DNA of 33,161 nucleotides from DASXRA01 sp036506155 (lineage in GTDB: Bacteria > Actinomycetota > Actinomycetes > Mycobacteriales > Jatrophihabitantaceae): contig DASXSF010000054.1 in assembly GCA_036506155.1 (NCBI GenBank), positions 1 through 33,161 on the forward strand. The letters run 5' to 3'. Below the pieces are notes generated by a model that saw only the letters and a list, made by a program, of their open reading frames with translations, was not told the origin of the DNA and searched no databases. The translations under genes were made by a program, and so were the position numbers. Within the stretch, counting starts at the first letter, position 1; every line of letters starts with the position of its first letter. Shown here in pieces: positions 1-7,045 of this stretch.

Positions 1-106
1 CGGCCGCGTCACCGATCTCCACCCCGTACAACTCGGCCTCCGGACCGGCGAGCAACGCGCGCAGCACGAACTGGGTGGGCAAGGTCATCCGCAGCCGATC
101 AGCCAT
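1..106 (-). CDS. PadR-family transcriptional regulator, N-terminal part (runs off the left edge)
   Basis: Reading leftwards from the ATG at 106, the visible 35 residues begin MADRLRMTLPTQFVLRALLA and continue with a segment ending LYGVEIGDAA. This matches the first helices of the PadR winged-helix domain, where a phrase of the type 'LYGxEI' is typical. PadR proteins are small dimeric repressors that often control a neighbouring transporter or detoxification gene and their own promoter. The remainder, including the recognition wing and dimerisation helix, lies outside the window, so completeness cannot be judged. A perfect inverted repeat starts 10 bases upstream of the start codon, which fits autoregulation. 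The zinc dehydrogenase at 266 is divergently oriented and might share the control region, but that is inference. Confidence 0.75.
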   Translation of the reverse strand, partial: MADRLRMTLPTQFVLRALLAGPEAELYGVEIGDAA

Positions 107-115
107 GGTGTAACT

Positions 116-134
116 CTACCTAGGGGCTAGGTAG
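116..134. promoter_or_regulatory. Perfect palindrome, probable PadR operator
   Basis: CTACCTAG-GGG-CTAGGTAG is an exact 8-bp inverted repeat with a 3-bp centre. It lies in the divergent region between the PadR-type gene and the dehydrogenase gene, 10 bp from the PadR start codon. PadR dimers bind dyad sites of about this size near their own promoter. The position supports autorepression; which protein binds here is inferred. Confidence 0.6.
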
Positions 135-265
135 CAGTCAACCGTGTCCGAACCGTGGCAAGCATCGCTGCCGCCGCCTGCCCGATCCGGTCCTCGACAT
201 CAGCAGCCTGCAGCGGCTCGGACGCGCCCGGCATTCGGGGATTCCGCAGATGCAATCATCCGTGA

Positions 266-1246
266 ATGCAGGTCGCGCGACTCTACGGTGCCCGTCGGAT
301 CGAGCTTTCCGACGAGCCGGTGCCCGTGCCGCGCGACGGTGAGAGCCTGGTGCGGATCAGCGCGGTCGGCATTTGTGGCTCGGACCTGCACTGGTTCGCC
401 GACGCCGCGATCGGCGACGCGACGCTGACCGAGCCGCTGGTGCTGGGCCATGAGATGGCGGGCGTCGTCGTGACCGGCCCGCTTGCCGGGCAGCGGGTCG
501 CCGTTGACCCAGCGGTGCCGTGCTTCGCCTGCCGGCCGTGCCAGGCCGGCGACCCGAATCTGTGCGAGCGCATCGTCTTCGCCGGACACGGCAGCACTGA
601 CGGCGGGATGCGTGAGTACCTGACCTGGCCCGCCACACGCCTACACCCGCTGCCCGATCGCCTGACTGACGTTGACGGAGCGCTGCTCGAACCGCTCGGC
701 GTCGCGCTGCACGCCCTGGACCTGGCGCACCTGCGGCTGGCATCCACCGTGGCGGTGGTCGGATGCGGGCCGATCGGCCTGATCGCCGTGCAGCTAGCGC
801 TGCGCGCTGGGGCCACCGCGGTGCTCGCCGTCGAGCCGCTCGCGCACCGGCGCGCCGCCGCCGCCGCGCTCGGGGCGATTGCCGTGTCACCCGAAGATGC
901 CGCGATCAAAGAGGTGACCGCCGACGTCGCGGTCGAGTTCGCCGGCACCGACGCCGGGCTGGCCGTGGCGATCGAGGCGGTGCGGCCGGGTGCCCGGGTG
1001 GTCGTCGGCGGTATCCCGGATGCCGGCCGGTGGACGTTCGCGGCGGCGCCGGCACGGCGCAAGGGCCTCAGTCTGGTCATGGCGCGCCGGATGAAGGACG
1101 TCTACGGCCGCGCGATCGCCCTCGTCGCCGCAGGCGCGGTCGACCTGCGCGTCGTGGTCAGCGATCGGCGGCCCTTACACGAGGCGCCCAGCGCGATGGC
1201 GCACGCGGCGAGACGTACCGGCCTCAAGACAGTGCTCGTTCCATGA
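266..1246 (+). CDS. Zinc-dependent medium-chain (polyol/sugar/alcohol) dehydrogenase
   Basis: This 326-residue protein has the hallmarks of the medium-chain dehydrogenase family. The catalytic zinc ligand is Cys37 in GICGSD and the next pair is His62-Glu63 in GHE. The four structural-zinc cysteines are at about 86, 89, 92 and 100. The Rossmann motif VGCGPIGLIA follows in the middle. Such enzymes oxidise alcohols or polyols with NAD(P)+, and the GICGSD-type N-terminus is closest to the sorbitol, threonine and galactitol dehydrogenase branch. The substrate cannot be read from sequence. The ATG at 266 has no strong ribosome site. The gene stands alone, convergent with the TIGR03118 gene across a long inverted repeat. 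A role with the sugar-acid cluster at 15.9-19.5 kb is possible but unsupported. Confidence 0.85.
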   Translation: MQVARLYGARRIELSDEPVPVPRDGESLVRISAVGICGSDLHWFADAAIGDATLTEPLVLGHEMAGVVVTGPLAGQRVAVDPAVPCFACRPCQAGDPNLCERIVFAGHGSTDGGMREYLTWPATRLHPLPDRLTDVDGALLEPLGVALHALDLAHLRLASTVAVVGCGPIGLIAVQLALRAGATAVLAVEPLAHRRAAAAALGAIAVSPEDAAIKEVTADVAVEFAGTDAGLAVAIEAVRPGARVVVGGIPDAGRWTFAAAPARRKGLSLVMARRMKDVYGRAIALVAAGAVDLRVVVSDRRPLHEAPSAMAHAARRTGLKTVLVP

Positions 1247-1261
1247 CGGCGTTCGGGCTGG

Positions 1262-1309
1262 ACGCGCGTGCGTCACGGGCAGACCTCTGTGCTAGTGACG
1301 CACGCGCGT
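1262..1309. terminator. Long perfect inverted repeat between convergent genes (bidirectional terminator candidate)
   Basis: The 15-bp arm ACGCGCGTGCGTCAC (1262-1276) is repeated exactly in inverse as GTGACGCACGCGCGT (1295-1309), with an 18-base loop. It sits 15 bases after the dehydrogenase stop and 23 bases before the stop of the convergent TIGR03118 gene. There is no T-tract, as is common for high-GC terminators. The long loop is unusual for a simple terminator. Confidence 0.6.
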
Positions 1310-1332
1310 GGTGCGAGCAGCCGCTGTCGTAG

Positions 1333-2391
1333 TCAGCTCGCGCGAAGGACGCCGAGAAGGCCGTGCGACTCGTCATCCGGCCCGGCGCTGAACCACACCG
1401 CGTCAGGACCGCCGGCCGCGGCGTCGCCGACGAGCAGACCCCACAGGCCGTCGATAGCCAACGGCTGGCCGCTCGTGCCGCGCAGTATGCCGAGGACCTC
1501 GCCCGTGCTCGGGTCGACCGCGTGGATACGCCCGTCGCCGAAGTTGCCGATCAGCAGATCGCCGGCGAACTGCGCGAACGTGGCCGGTGCGATCGTCATG
1601 CCCCAGGGCGAGTTGAGCACGCCGTGAGTGGCGAAGCGGCTCACAAATGCCCCCTCGGTGGTGTACACGTCGACGAATCCGTGCGCCGGACCGGCAACGT
1701 CGTCGTGGGCGTCGGCGTCCTGCAGTGCGTAGGTGACGAACACCCGGCCGCCTATCACGGCAACGTTGAACGGCGCGTAGCCGGCCGGCAGCGACGGATC
1801 GCTGAACATGCCGGTGTCGGGCAGCAGCGTGAACTGGCCGTCGAACACGTCGATGCGGTTGTCGTGGAAGTTCGCCGCGAGCAGCTCTGGCCCGGCCAGG
1901 CTGTGCACGAGTGCCAGTCCCTTGTAGACGGCGCCGTCAGTGTGCCCGACCGCGACCGCCGCCGTGCCCCCGTTCCAGGCCGACAGGTCGCCGTCCTCGC
2001 CGGCGAAGATGAACGCCGCCGGCCTGCCGGTGCCCGGCACGAGGAACGCGGTCGTGTCATTGTTCACCTGGCCCGTCGGGGCACCGCCGGGGATGCTCAC
2101 CACGAGCGGCACGATCGATACCGGCGCCGTTGCGGTGTCGCCGCGGTACAGCGTCGATACGTCAGCGCCGTTGTCCGAAACCCAGATCGGCGAGTTGGCC
2201 CCACGGGACATGCCCCACGCGTTGACCAGGTTCGGGTCGGTCAGGGTGGCAACGCCTGGCTGGTCGGACACCAGGTTCTCCTGCACGAATGTGCCCGCCC
2301 CGGCCGCGCCCGCCAGGTTCGCGGGCACGGCTAACGCAGCGGCTAACGCCACCCCCACCGCCGCCGCGATGACGCCTCGCTTCATGACCAT
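1333..2391 (-). CDS. Secreted TIGR03118-family beta-propeller-like protein
   Basis: The 352-residue product starts with a signal peptide: MVMKRG followed by a hydrophobic Ala/Val stretch ending near an AGA site at about residue 30. The mature part carries the TIGR03118 signature (an N-terminal phrase of the type LVSDQPGVA...DPNLVNAWG and a C-terminal GLWGLLVGD segment). It contains repeated short beta-strand units such as GNFGDGRIHAVDPSTGE, which suggests a propeller fold. The family has no assigned biochemical function. The start at 2391 is chosen because GAGGAGG precedes it by 6 bases; an in-frame upstream ATG at 2472 lacks a ribosome site and would bury the signal peptide behind a 27-residue Arg/Pro-rich tail. 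It is a single-gene unit, probably exported. Confidence 0.85.
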   Translation of the reverse strand: MVMKRGVIAAAVGVALAAALAVPANLAGAAGAGTFVQENLVSDQPGVATLTDPNLVNAWGMSRGANSPIWVSDNGADVSTLYRGDTATAPVSIVPLVVSIPGGAPTGQVNNDTTAFLVPGTGRPAAFIFAGEDGDLSAWNGGTAAVAVGHTDGAVYKGLALVHSLAGPELLAANFHDNRIDVFDGQFTLLPDTGMFSDPSLPAGYAPFNVAVIGGRVFVTYALQDADAHDDVAGPAHGFVDVYTTEGAFVSRFATHGVLNSPWGMTIAPATFAQFAGDLLIGNFGDGRIHAVDPSTGEVLGILRGTSGQPLAIDGLWGLLVGDAAAGGPDAVWFSAGPDDESHGLLGVLRAS

Positions 2392-2856
2392 GACAAGCCT
2401 CCTCGAGATAGTCGGCCTGCACCGACACGGCACAGCCGGGGACCTCACGGGGCGGGGCCGGCGTCGGTTCAACGCTTACGGCGTGTCGGCGGCGGGATTC
2501 GACAACCGGCCGCCGGCGTGAGATGGAGCGACGGGGCGTCGACACGCCGCGCCGGCTGATCGACGCGCTCTGCCCCGCTCGGCAAGCGGTGGGCTGATGC
2601 CGGGAAGCTTCGGCGAGTTCGACCCGGTGTGGCGGTCGAGCGCGTCGAGCTCGGCCGCGTACGCATCCGCTTTGACGTGAGCGCCCCCGATAGGTGTCAG
2701 TTGGGGCCCGCGTACCAACAGCGGGAGATTACCCCCGCATCGCTGGAACCGCCTACTGCGCGAAGAATTTGCTCCGGGTCACCGACGGCGGTCGACCCGG
2801 TTCAGCACCCGCTCACACCCGGCGCTACCGCTTGCTCGGATCGTCCACAGTGGACG
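2392..2856. other. Intergenic stretch without a convincing gene
   Basis: About 465 bases between the TIGR03118 start and the end of the small cysteine-containing gene. Both genes read leftwards, so this should hold the TIGR03118 promoter. Open frames here are short, proline/arginine-rich and lack ribosome sites. No clear promoter, hairpin or repeat was identified. Confidence 0.5.
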
Positions 2857-3075
2857 TCAGCTGCGACCCCGGCCGCCGCGCACGCGCACGGGGCCATCTA
2901 GCCCGTCGGCTTCGGCGCTGCACATGGGGATCAGGCCGGCGGCCGGCATCAGAAACACGTGCTGGGCCAGGCAGCGCAACCTGACGTGCTCGACCGCGCC
3001 GTCCGTACTGGAGAGGTGCGTCCGCCAAACTATCTCGGCAGGCTGGCCACAGCTGGGGCAGCACACGATGTCCAT
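2857..3075 (-). CDS. Small zinc-ribbon-like actinobacterial protein
   Basis: The 72-residue product begins MDIVCCPSCGQPAEIV and has a CxxC knuckle (CPSC) near the N-terminus, then a conserved-looking phrase STDGAVEHVRLRC that supplies another Cys, and LMPAAG. Small actinobacterial proteins with the pattern CPxCGxPAE...STDGPVEHV...C are common and are annotated as hypothetical, so this is a recognised but uncharacterised type. The start at 3075 is supported by AGGGAGG about 5 bases upstream; an alternative in-frame start 7 codons earlier lacks such a site. The last 20 residues are Arg/Gly-rich and may be unstructured. Metal binding is inferred from the cysteines. Confidence 0.7.
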   Translation of the reverse strand: MDIVCCPSCGQPAEIVWRTHLSSTDGAVEHVRLRCLAQHVFLMPAAGLIPMCSAEADGLDGPVRVRGGRGRS

Positions 3076-3233
3076 GAGTCCCTCCCTCGCCAGCACGCGC
3101 GTGGCCGTACCGTTGACAGGAGGGATGCGCCGCGCGCCTGATACACGCAGCTAGGGCATGTGCGCCTCAGTGCACCCAGGGTTGCGAGGCAATGTCACCC
3201 GGGACGGGCGATCCGCATGGGACGCGCGTCGTG

Positions 3234-3437
3234 ATGAGGTCAGGCGTGGTCTTTTACACCGTCATCTTTGCTTGCCTGGCCGTCCTGCTCGTCGTCGGGG
3301 GCTTGACCGTCGTGGCGCGTAACCGCCGGACGCTCGAGGCCGACAAAAAGCAGGAGGCCGCTCCCGGACATGCGCGCCGCCAGCAGCGCAAAGCGTCACG
3401 CTCCCAGTCCCGTAAGGACCGGCGTAAGCGGCGCTGA
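3234..3437 (+). CDS. Small single-pass membrane protein with a basic tail
   Basis: The 67-residue product has one clear membrane helix (VVFYTVIFACLAVLLVVGG) close to the N-terminus, followed by a strongly basic tail rich in Arg, Lys and Gln that ends KDRRKRR. The positive tail predicts that the C-terminus stays in the cytoplasm. The start is uncertain: GTG 3231 and ATG 3234 follow a GGGA-type site by 8-11 bases, while ATG 3192 would add 14 residues. No family is recognised. It stands between two unrelated genes. Confidence 0.55.
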   Translation: MRSGVVFYTVIFACLAVLLVVGGLTVVARNRRTLEADKKQEAAPGHARRQQRKASRSQSRKDRRKRR

Positions 3438-3561
3438 CGGCAGCCACGTGGCGGACACTGGACATCTGGCTGATTTCGCCACGCAACCGGGCGGCTAAGG
3501 TCAATTGCGGGTCTGGGCGGCCGCGATCCCGCTGCGGCCGATTACGCGAGCTGGGGGCAGA

Positions 3562-3924
3562 ATGATCAAGAAGCTGGAAGATCTGCCGGGTGGCGTCATC
3601 GGGTTCGAAGTCGCCGGAAAGATACAGGCCGAGGACTATCGCGACGTGGTGCTTCCCGCGCTGGAAGAGGCTGCCCGGGCCGGCGAGGTCCGATTCGTGA
3701 TCGTGATACCCGAGTTTCACGGCATGACGTCCGGAGCGCTCTGGCAGGATCTCAAGGTGGGAATCGAGCACTTCCGGGCCTGGAAGCGCATTGCGCTGGT
3801 GACGGACATCCAGTGGATGCACCACATGACCGCCGCTTTCGGCTGGATGACACCGGGCGAGGTGAAGACCTTTTCTGCCGAAGACCGTGACAAGGCGATT
3901 GCTTGGGCGGCAGCCTCAGACTGA
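3562..3924 (+). CDS. SpoIIAA-like STAS/SEC14-type protein
   Basis: The 120-residue product MIKKLEDLPGGVIGFEVAGK matches the start of the SpoIIAA-like family (PF11964), including the first beta-strand phrase 'GxxxFxVxGKI...DY'. The family's middle strand (VRFVIVIPEFHG), the helix carrying WQDLKVGIEHF, the strand RIALVTDIQWM and the C-terminal block PGEVKTFSAEDRDKAIAWA are all present, so it appears full length. These proteins resemble anti-sigma antagonists or lipid-binding STAS folds but have no established function. The ATG at 3562 follows a purine-rich GGGGGCAG segment. A hairpin overlaps the stop codon. Confidence 0.85.
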   Translation: MIKKLEDLPGGVIGFEVAGKIQAEDYRDVVLPALEEAARAGEVRFVIVIPEFHGMTSGALWQDLKVGIEHFRAWKRIALVTDIQWMHHMTAAFGWMTPGEVKTFSAEDRDKAIAWAAASD

Positions 3925-3972
3925 CAGTCTGGTACCTGCTGTGTCCCCGTTGATGTCCGGACGCCGACGGGG
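3917..3972. terminator. Two hairpins at a convergent junction
   Basis: CAGACT-gac-AGTCTG (3917-3931) spans the STAS stop codon. CCCCGT (3945-3950) pairs with ACGGGG (3967-3972) across a 16-base loop. They lie between the STAS gene and the convergent short zinc-ribbon gene ending at 3978, so they may terminate transcription from both sides. Confidence 0.4.
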
Positions 3973-3977
3973 CCGGC

Positions 3978-4085
3978 TCAGCGAGTCGCGGTTTCCGCTC
4001 CGTCCCAGTCGCAGCCACTGCGATGGCCCTCACTGATCACCGCCCCGCACTCGGGGCATACCAGGTGCCCAGCACGCGGGCTCAC
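3978..4085 (-). CDS. Very short zinc-ribbon peptide (35 residues)
   Basis: Reading leftwards from GTG 4085, the peptide contains LVCPECGAVISEGHRSGC and then WDGAETATR. The CPEC pair and the later His/Cys pair (GHRSGC) look like a one-knuckle zinc ribbon. GGAG lies 7 bases before the GTG, a good ribosome site. An in-frame stop is about 35 codons upstream, and the extra codons are not protein-like. It lies downstream of, and on the same strand as, the membrane protein gene (4261-5178), separated by about 175 bases. No function is recognised. Its reality rests on the ribosome site and the cysteine pattern only. Confidence 0.5.
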   Translation of the reverse strand: MSPRAGHLVCPECGAVISEGHRSGCDWDGAETATR

Positions 4086-4260
4086 CAGACTGCTCCAAGC
4101 CCACGGATTCGCTGCCGAGCCGCCTGTCGTCCTCCGTCGTCGACGGATGACCGGTGGGCGCCTCGCACCCCGGCCGATCCTGCTCGCTCACGCCGTGCTC
4201 CTCACCATGTCCGAGCCCATCGTGCCGACGCGGCGCAAGGGCGATCCCTTGGCAGTGCGC

Positions 4261-5178
4261 TCAGCTGGTCGACTCGAGTTTCATGGTGAGCTTGACGGCC
4301 CGCACCGAGGACATGCCGGCGGCGTACAGGGCGGTGCCGATCGCCAGCAACACGAAACCGAGCACGTGCAGATGCGGCCGCCCCAGCAGGATCAGGCCCA
4401 CTCGGTCCAGGACGAAGCCGGGGGTCATCGCCACTGCGCTCAACGCGCCGCTGACCGTCCAACGCCCGATCGTCTCCCTCGGCGGCAGCTTGCGCTTCCT
4501 GACCCCGAGGATGCGTGCCGGGACGGCGACGAAGCTGATCAGCATCAGGCCGTAGAGCGCACCAATAGCGATCAGGTACAGCCAGGCACGGTCGATCCGG
4601 GGAATTCCCACCGCGCCGACCGCCAAGACGAGGCCCATCCCGATCCCGGCGTACAGAATCCACGCTCGGTACGGCCTGGCGCGTCGCGCCGCATCCGCGA
4701 TCCGCGGCGGTGTGTCACTGATGGCAAACGCGAACACGGTGTTGCACCAGAACGATGCGACGCTGACGGCAACCGTGACGACGACAAGCAGCACCAGACC
4801 GCCGGCAGCGAACTGCCGGAACGGCTCACCCCGCAGCGTGTGCTGCTTGAGGTCCCACATCACCAGCCACACCCATGCGGCCGGCACGAGTTCGATCAGC
4901 GACAGGCGCCAGTTGAGGATCAGCAGCTTGATGCCGCGCACAAGCAGGACAAGGGCGCCGGCCGCCCAGGCCAGCGGCGCCAAATAGCGCCTGGACTCGC
5001 CCAGGCGCCGCGCCGTTGCCTCGATCTCGGTCGGATCTGCGTCTGCGACCGCCCGGGCAAGCTCGACAAGCCTGCGAAGCCTCCCGGCGGACTGCGCCTC
5101 CTCATCCGCCGAACCGGCTTCCGTCACGGTTGGGCGAGCTGCCAGGTGCTGGTCGGCGTCGCCGGGTGGCTGGCTCAT
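4261..5178 (-). CDS. Multi-pass membrane protein of unknown function
   Basis: The 305-residue product has an acidic, hydrophilic N-terminal region of about 70 residues with a helical segment (LRRLVELARAVADADPTEIE), followed by roughly seven hydrophobic segments: LAPLAWAAGALVLLVRGI, LIELVPAAWVWLVMW, GGLVLLVVVTVAVSVASFW, AWILYAGIGMGLVLAVGAV, LYLIAIGALYGLMLISFVAV, VSGALSAVAMTPGFVLD and HVLGFVLLAIGTALYAAGM. It ends with a short cytoplasmic tail. No named family is recognised and no catalytic motif is visible. The ATG at 5178 has no strong ribosome site of its own, but a short open frame with a strong site ends 25 bases upstream, which may couple translation. Anything beyond integral membrane protein would be a guess. 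Confidence 0.75.
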   Translation of the reverse strand: MSQPPGDADQHLAARPTVTEAGSADEEAQSAGRLRRLVELARAVADADPTEIEATARRLGESRRYLAPLAWAAGALVLLVRGIKLLILNWRLSLIELVPAAWVWLVMWDLKQHTLRGEPFRQFAAGGLVLLVVVTVAVSVASFWCNTVFAFAISDTPPRIADAARRARPYRAWILYAGIGMGLVLAVGAVGIPRIDRAWLYLIAIGALYGLMLISFVAVPARILGVRKRKLPPRETIGRWTVSGALSAVAMTPGFVLDRVGLILLGRPHLHVLGFVLLAIGTALYAAGMSSVRAVKLTMKLESTS

Positions 5179-5203
5179 CTCACGGATCGATTCGGGCCGC
5201 GGG

Positions 5204-5239
5204 CTACACCACGACGTTCGGGATTGCGGCGGCGTTCAT
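5204..5239 (-). CDS. Possible 11-residue leader peptide upstream of the membrane protein
   Basis: AAGGAG lies 8 bases before an ATG at 5239 that opens MNAAAIPNVVV and stops at 5204-5206, 25 bases before the start of the membrane protein gene. The downstream gene has no good ribosome site, so reinitiation or coupling from this leader could drive its translation. Composition (Ala, Val) gives no clear attenuation logic. It could also be chance. Confidence 0.3.
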   Translation of the reverse strand: MNAAAIPNVVV

Positions 5240-5587
5240 GTCCGCATCTCCTTCACACGTCGCGCTACAAGCGGCAGGCGCCCGTCTCGAACCGGCCAAG
5301 GGCGAAGTTGTCGCCCAGCACACGAACTATTCGCCTGGCACCTCGGCATCCACAACGGATCCTAAGCCGAGCGCGTCGCCGCGGGTACCACTGCGAGGGC
5401 GAGTTGGGCGGACGATCTGAAGGACTTGTGGTCGTTCGGATCCTCTGAACACGCGCATTCGAGCCCGGTGGTTGCGAGGTTGCCGGGACCGGCTCGCCGT
5501 TGGTGTTAAGCCATGCGGCCTGTTGCACCGCGAGAGCTGGGACGGGCAGTTGCCGAGCCTGTCCGACGCGCATCGGATCGTGCGCAC
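5240..5587. other. Intergenic stretch of about 350 bases without an assignable gene
   Basis: Between the LysE stop and the leader peptide. It is protein-like in places: a leftward frame contains the phrase AWLNTNGEPVPATSQPPGSN, and the rightward strand has one rich in Gly/Glu/Val. Neither has a start with a ribosome site and neither matches a family I know. It could be a decayed gene, and it should hold the promoter for the membrane protein. Confidence 0.35.
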
Positions 5588-6193
5588 CTACCTCGTCGTG
5601 GCGAGTTTGGCGCCGAGCCCGAGGAAGGACGCGGCAAATGCCTTGCGTATGCGCGTAAGAACTCGCGGCCGCTCGATCAGGTGGCGTCGCGCAGCCGCGG
5701 CGAATGCGCCGTAGCCGGCGAACACGACGAGCGTCATTGCCATGAACACGCCGCTGAGCTCGAGCATGTTGACAAGCGGGTGCGGCGCTCGGGCGGGAAC
5801 GAACTGCGGGAGGAATGCGAAGAAGAACAGGGTCAGCTTCGGGTTGAGCAGGTTGGCCAGAATGGCCGCGGCGATCACCCGGGCCGCGGACTTCTGTGGC
5901 TGCTCGGTGATTGCGAGCACGCCGGTGTCTCGCCAGGTTGTCCACGCCATGTACGCCAGGTAGGCGACGCCAAGGATTCGAAATGCCGTGAACGCTTCAC
6001 CGCTCGCCGAGAGGATGGCGGCCGCACCCGTCACCGCCGCGAGCAGGTGCGGCACGATCCCCAGGGTGCAGCCGAACGCGGCAACGAGGCTCGAGCGGGC
6101 TCCGCGCGACAAGCCGGCGCCGATCGTGATCAACACTCCGGTGCCCGGAGTTGCCACGATGATCAAGGACGTCAACAGAAACGCCCAACCCAT
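5588..6193 (-). CDS. LysE/RhtB-family amino acid exporter
   Basis: The 201-residue product is full length for the LysE family. It starts MGWAFLLTSLIIVATPGTGV, with the family's helix 1 and conserved TPGP-like turn (here TPGTG). It continues with GARSSLVAAFGCTLGIVPHL (the conserved 'G...GxxxG' segment), the loop FRILGVAYLAYMAW (family consensus K/R-xxGAxYLxYLG) and ILANLLNPKLTLFFFAFLPQF (consensus NPKxxLFF-AFLPQF). Six hydrophobic helices are visible. The family exports basic or neutral amino acids and related metabolites in exchange for protons; the substrate is unknown. No LysR-type partner lies beside it. The next gene upstream is the divergent GNAT remnant. Confidence 0.92.
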   Translation of the reverse strand: MGWAFLLTSLIIVATPGTGVLITIGAGLSRGARSSLVAAFGCTLGIVPHLLAAVTGAAAILSASGEAFTAFRILGVAYLAYMAWTTWRDTGVLAITEQPQKSAARVIAAAILANLLNPKLTLFFFAFLPQFVPARAPHPLVNMLELSGVFMAMTLVVFAGYGAFAAAARRHLIERPRVLTRIRKAFAASFLGLGAKLATTR

Positions 6194-6372
6194 GACGCCT
6201 CACGCTACCAATCAGAATGGGCTGGTCCGGGACGCGATAGGGAGTGACATGTCCGGCCTGAGTGACAGGCTCCGATTACGTGAGATTCCCGAAGTGGCCC
6301 TTTGCGCTCCTTGTGGTCGTGCGCTGGTGCCAGGCGTCCCGTCGCGTTCCGCGGCAGCGGCGCCTCGGTCCG

Positions 6373-6516
6373 AGTGATACCGCGATCACGTTCACTGTTC
6401 CGACACCGAGCGGTCCGAACGGCATCTGGCACGTCACGCCCGGGGACACCGCCACCGTCCAGGTCACGACTCCCGGGGGGCTCGTCCGCCTCGGTGCCAC
6501 GCGCCATCACAGGCTG
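6373..6516 (+). pseudogene. Possible fragment of a beta-sandwich (Ig-like) domain
   Basis: One rightward frame between LysE and the GNAT gene reads DTAITFTVPTPSGPNGIWHV and goes on with a beta-strand-like run ending near TTPGGLVRLGA. Third codon positions are rich in G/C, as in real coding DNA here. The phrase P-(S/D)-G-xNGxW resembles the opening of secreted Ig-like repeats. The flanking parts of the frame are not protein-like and there is no ribosome site. It is best read as a gene remnant; the family is a weak guess. The rest of 6194-6568 holds nothing else recognisable. Confidence 0.25.
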
Positions 6517-6549
6517 AGACTTCTGGGCTTGTCATGTGACGGAAACCCG

Positions 6550-6568
6550 GCCGGCAGATACTGCCGGC
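6550..6568. promoter_or_regulatory. Perfect inverted repeat directly before the GNAT start
   Basis: GCCGGCAG-ata-CTGCCGGC is an exact 8-bp dyad with a 3-base centre that abuts the GTG at 6569. It takes the place where a ribosome site would be expected. It could be an operator, or an RNA hairpin that blocks initiation. Confidence 0.4.
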
Positions 6569-7031
6569 GTGACCGTACTGATCGATCGCGCCGACTTTCG
6601 GGACCCTGGCCTGGGGCGCTTTTCTCCAAGCTCACCTCGATGAGCTCACACCGACCGCGCCGGCCGAGAGCCGGCACGCATTGGACCTGGAAGCCCTGAG
6701 GCGTCCGAGCGTTCGGCTGTGGGTCGCTCGGGAGGGTGCCGACATTGTCGGTACAGCTGCCCTGGCGGCCCTGGAGTTTCGCCACGAGGAGCTGAAGAGC
6801 ACGCGCACGCACCCCGCACGGCGCGGCGGAGGCATCGCCTCCTGTCTGCTCCATCATCTGCTCGCTGATGCCCGGTCACGAGATGTGCGGCGCGTCTCCC
6901 TGGAGACCGGCAGCATGGACTTCTTCGCGCCCGCACGAGCGTTCTACGGCAACGCGGGCTTCGTCCGATGTCCGCCGTTCGGCGCCTACACGAACGACCC
7001 GAACAGCGTCTACATGACGCTCGCGCTCTGA
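6569..7031 (+). pseudogene. GNAT-family N-acetyltransferase split by a +1 frameshift
   Basis: The C-terminal 116 residues are a clear GNAT protein: VGTAALAALEF (beta-4), an acetyl-CoA loop RTHPARRGGGIASCLLHHLL (R-x-x-G-x-G/A type), then VSLETGSMDFFAPARAFYGN and AGFVRCPPFG. The N-terminal part lies in another frame, from GTG 6569 (VTVLIDRADFRDPGL) up to a GGGG run at 6613-6616; deleting one G joins it to AFLQAHLDELTPTAPAESRH and then the main body. The joined product would be about 153 residues, the normal length for this family. The gene is therefore either recently broken or carries a base-calling error. A shorter product from TTG 6681 would lack the first substrate-binding elements. It is convergent with the patatin gene. 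Confidence 0.8.
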
Positions 7032-7045
7032 TTGCCGCGGCGACG

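Noticed and set aside
4147..5448. Long rightward open frame opposite the membrane protein gene
   Set aside because: Rich in Gln, Asp, His and Arg, with no ribosome site and no family match; it is the antisense shadow of a GC-rich gene.
5265..5587. Protein-like leftward frame after LysE
   Set aside because: It begins inside the LysE gene in another frame, has no start with a ribosome site and matches no known family.
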